Source of the DNA: Pseudonocardiales bacterium
GTDB lineage: Bacteria > Actinomycetota > Actinomycetes > Mycobacteriales > QHCA01
Length of the DNA: 34,930 bases
Direction: 5' to 3'
Assembly: GCA_003244095.1 (NCBI GenBank)
Contig: QHCA01000422.1
Span: 15,290-50,219, forward strand
The notes beneath the pieces were generated by a model. The model saw nothing but the letters and a program-made list of their open reading frames with translations, had not been told where the DNA came from and made no database searches. Shown in pieces: positions 33,141 to 34,930 of this stretch. Each line of letters opens with the position of its first letter. Position 1 is the first letter of the stretch. Position numbers and translations under genes: made by a program.

Positions 33141-34283
33141 CTAGTGGACGTCGCGTGATTCCAGCGCGTAAGCCCGCTCGGCGTTGCCGGACCCGATCAT
33201 GTGGGCGACGCGGACGGCGTCGGCGGCCGACCATTCGCCGGAGTGCACCCGGTCTTCGAGCAGGCGGGCCAGCGCGCGGCGGAACACCACGGCCGACAGG
33301 TGGTAGAGCTCGGGCAGCCCGAATGCGTCGGAGGAGTACAGCATCTTGGCGAACGGCGTGAGTTCGAGCGCCTCGGCGAGCACGGCGCCCGCCCGGCCCG
33401 GTCCGACGAAGTTCAGTGCCAGCCCGACGTCGACGTACACCTGGGGGTAGGCCGCCGCGAGGTATCCGGCCTCTCGGTGGTACGGGTAGCAGTGCAGCAG
33501 CATGACCGGCAGCCGTTCGGGCACCGCGCGGATGAAGTCGGTGAGCAGCAGTGGGTTGGCCCGGTGCAGCGCCAGGTCGCGGTCGCCGAAGCCGGTGTGG
33601 AACTGGATCGGCAGCCCCACCTCGACGGCCGACCAGAGCAGGGCACGGACGAGTACGGGGTCGTCGAGGCGCCAGCCGTGCGGCCCCGGACCGCGCTCCA
33701 GCCAGTGGTCGGCGGCCAGCCTGACCTCCTGACGGGCCGGCGCGGCCGCCTCGAAGTCCAGCCCCACCCGGTAGGCCGCCACCGACTTCACCCCGACAGC
33801 CCGGGTCGTCGTGACGGCCGTGGCCAGTGCATCGGCGTAAGAGTCGGCGAACCCACCCGCGTCGATCCCGTCACCGGCCAGCGCCTCGGCGACGGACTCC
33901 AGGCGGACGATTTCGCGGGCCTGGCCGCCGGCGGCGGCGCCCAGCTCGGCCGGCGACAGCAACTCCGCGCCGCGGAAGCCGGCGTCGACGAGGAACAGCC
34001 GCGTGCGCGCCGCCGCCATCAGCCGCTGGGTGACCTCCTCCGTACCGAGTTCGGCGCGGCGTTGCAGGTAATCCGCGGGGGGTGCGTGCCGCTCCAGGTC
34101 CAGCACCGGTGCGCAGTGCCGGCGGACGGCCAACCCGGCCGGCGTGTCGAAGTTCGACATCCCGGCCGGCGCGGCGCCGCCCTCCGACAGCAGGGCCTCG
34201 AAGGCCGGCGGGTCGAGGTCGTGCCGGACCACGCCGTGACAGTGGTGGTCGATCAGGTCGAGCGTGCTCGTCGTGAGGCTCAT
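33141..34283 (-). CDS. Amidohydrolase family protein, glutamine-synthetase-associated (FluG-like)
   Basis: A 380-residue TIM-barrel amidohydrolase. Metal ligands are suggested by DHHCHG (His14, His16), QFHTGFGDRD, LLHCYPYHREAG and MLYSSDAFGLPELY. Together with the glutamine synthetase gene 34 bases upstream on the same strand it repeats the two halves of FluG (amidohydrolase plus glutamine synthetase) found in fungi and plants and as split genes in Actinobacteria. Hydrolysis of a gamma-glutamyl amide made by the partner is a reasonable inference, not proven. ATG 34283 has GGGGAG close upstream. Confidence 0.85.
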   Translation of the reverse strand: MSLTTSTLDLIDHHCHGVVRHDLDPPAFEALLSEGGAAPAGMSNFDTPAGLAVRRHCAPVLDLERHAPPADYLQRRAELGTEEVTQRLMAAARTRLFLVDAGFRGAELLSPAELGAAAGGQAREIVRLESVAEALAGDGIDAGGFADSYADALATAVTTTRAVGVKSVAAYRVGLDFEAAAPARQEVRLAADHWLERGPGPHGWRLDDPVLVRALLWSAVEVGLPIQFHTGFGDRDLALHRANPLLLTDFIRAVPERLPVMLLHCYPYHREAGYLAAAYPQVYVDVGLALNFVGPGRAGAVLAEALELTPFAKMLYSSDAFGLPELYHLSAVVFRRALARLLEDRVHSGEWSAADAVRVAHMIGSGNAERAYALESRDVH

Positions 34284-34317
34284 TGCTCCCCTATGTCGAT
34301 CCGCCTACGTCAACCGC

Positions 34318-34930
34318 CTAGAAGACCCACCGGAGCGCGGCGGCGACATCCTCCGGTGCTGCGTCGCGGAACCGTTCGGCTTCGGCCCGCCGTACGGCCA
34401 GGACCGCGTCGGCCAGGGTCTTGCCCATCTCTTCGCGCAGGAAGTAGCAGGCGGCGAATTCGTCGATCGCCGCATCCAGCGACGTGGGCAGCCGGCGTAC
34501 TCCCATCTCTGCGAGTTCTTCCTCGGAGAACCGTGCAGGATCGCCGGTGACCTCCGCCGGGAGGGTCAACGCGTCGCGGACCCCACGCAGTCCGGCGGCG
34601 ATGAGCGCGCCGACGACCAGGTAGGGGTTGGCGGCGAGGTCGAAGGACTTGACCTCGAAGTTGGCCGCGTCCTTCTCCGTGCCGGCCAGGCCGGTGACGA
34701 AGCGCATCGCCGACTCGCGGGTCTCCCGGCCCCAGCAGGCGAAGGCGCCCGCCCAGTGGGAAGGGACCAGACGCAGGTAGCTGGCCGGTGTCGGGGCGCC
34801 GACGGCGCACAGGGCCGGCAGCACTGCCAGGATGCCGGCCGCGAAAGCCTCGCCTTCCTCGGCCATGCCAAAGCGGCCCGGGCCACCGGCGAACACGTTC
34901 GTCCCGTCGCGCCAGACAGACAGGTGTACG
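34318..34930 (-). CDS. Glutamine synthetase-like ligase, C-terminal part (gene continues beyond window)
   Basis: The visible 204 codons start inside the protein with VHLSVWRDGTNVFAGGPGRFG and run to the natural stop at 34318. RLVPSHWAGAFACWGRETRESAMRFV is the glutamate-binding segment, and FEVKSFDLAANPYLVVGALIAAGLRG the conserved core near the end; KxxD-NPYL motifs are those of GS. The C-terminal KTLADAVLAVRRAEAERFRDAAPEDVAAALRWVF is normal. The GlnA-like enzymes in such pairs ligate glutamate to amines (for example polyamines or ethanolamine) rather than ammonia. The class cannot be decided without the N-terminus. Confidence 0.88.
   Translation of the reverse strand, partial: VHLSVWRDGTNVFAGGPGRFGMAEEGEAFAAGILAVLPALCAVGAPTPASYLRLVPSHWAGAFACWGRETRESAMRFVTGLAGTEKDAANFEVKSFDLAANPYLVVGALIAAGLRGVRDALTLPAEVTGDPARFSEEELAEMGVRRLPTSLDAAIDEFAACYFLREEMGKTLADAVLAVRRAEAERFRDAAPEDVAAALRWVF

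Overview
The window is a very GC-rich bacterial chromosome segment with dense, mostly short-gapped genes, many GTG starts and strong G/C bias at third codon positions. Several families present are typical of Actinobacteria: the short SSB paralogue, EttA, group II truncated haemoglobin, an Rv2466c-type DsbA-like reductase, mycobacterial-type RpiB, Eis-like acetyltransferase, DUF5130 and a membrane SpoIIE-type phosphatase. From memory, the set ssb-ettA-glbO-HNH-pepN-DsbA-rpiB-nei2 matches the Rv2464c-Rv2478c neighbourhood of Mycobacterium tuberculosis, interrupted by other genes. The order within Actinobacteria cannot be fixed from this window. No tRNA, rRNA, CRISPR, phage or transposase gene was seen, so this looks like core chromosome with some accessory inserts.

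Layout. 1-900: partial DoxX-like membrane protein and a divergent acyl carrier protein. 901-3287: structured leader, ssb paralogue and ettA. 3301-5392 (minus): truncated haemoglobin glbO, a 41-bp tandem repeat array, and two GNAT acetyltransferases in tandem. 5495-7155: MscS channel and divergent HNH nuclease. 7205-11366: amidase, malQ, a small membrane protein behind a possible 11-codon leader, and DUF5130. 11376-14008: a second, inverted copy of the 41-bp repeat that supplies the stop codon of pepN. 14119-18055: DsbA-like reductase, aldehyde dehydrogenase, EcsC-like protein and DUF1015 protein. 18030-20248: PAP2 phosphatase, rpiB, a small conserved antisense-overlapping gene and nei2. 20388-22412: a protein I do not recognise and an Eis-like acetyltransferase. 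22521-25841: SpoIIE-type phosphatase, an EamA-like transporter, and a sulfite-oxidase-fold molybdoprotein paired with a cytochrome b membrane protein. 25838-32016 (minus): a spermidine-synthase-like membrane protein, then a secreted subtilase whose stop codon overlaps the start of a hybrid sensor histidine kinase. 32085-33055: two tiny proteins and a GNAT. 33141-34930: a FluG-like pair, amidohydrolase and the C-terminal part of a glutamine synthetase.

How genes may work together. The most unusual unit is the subtilase/histidine kinase pair: a secreted protease with a C-terminal tail of nine tryptophan-spaced pentads, translationally coupled by an ATGA overlap to a multi-span GAF-PAS histidine kinase with no adjacent response regulator. 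A protease-sensor signalling unit is my inference. The molybdoprotein and cytochrome b overlap by 14 bases and probably form a redox pair. The amidohydrolase/glutamine synthetase pair probably handles gamma-glutamylated amines. The strongest non-coding signal is the 41-bp repeat family at two loci.
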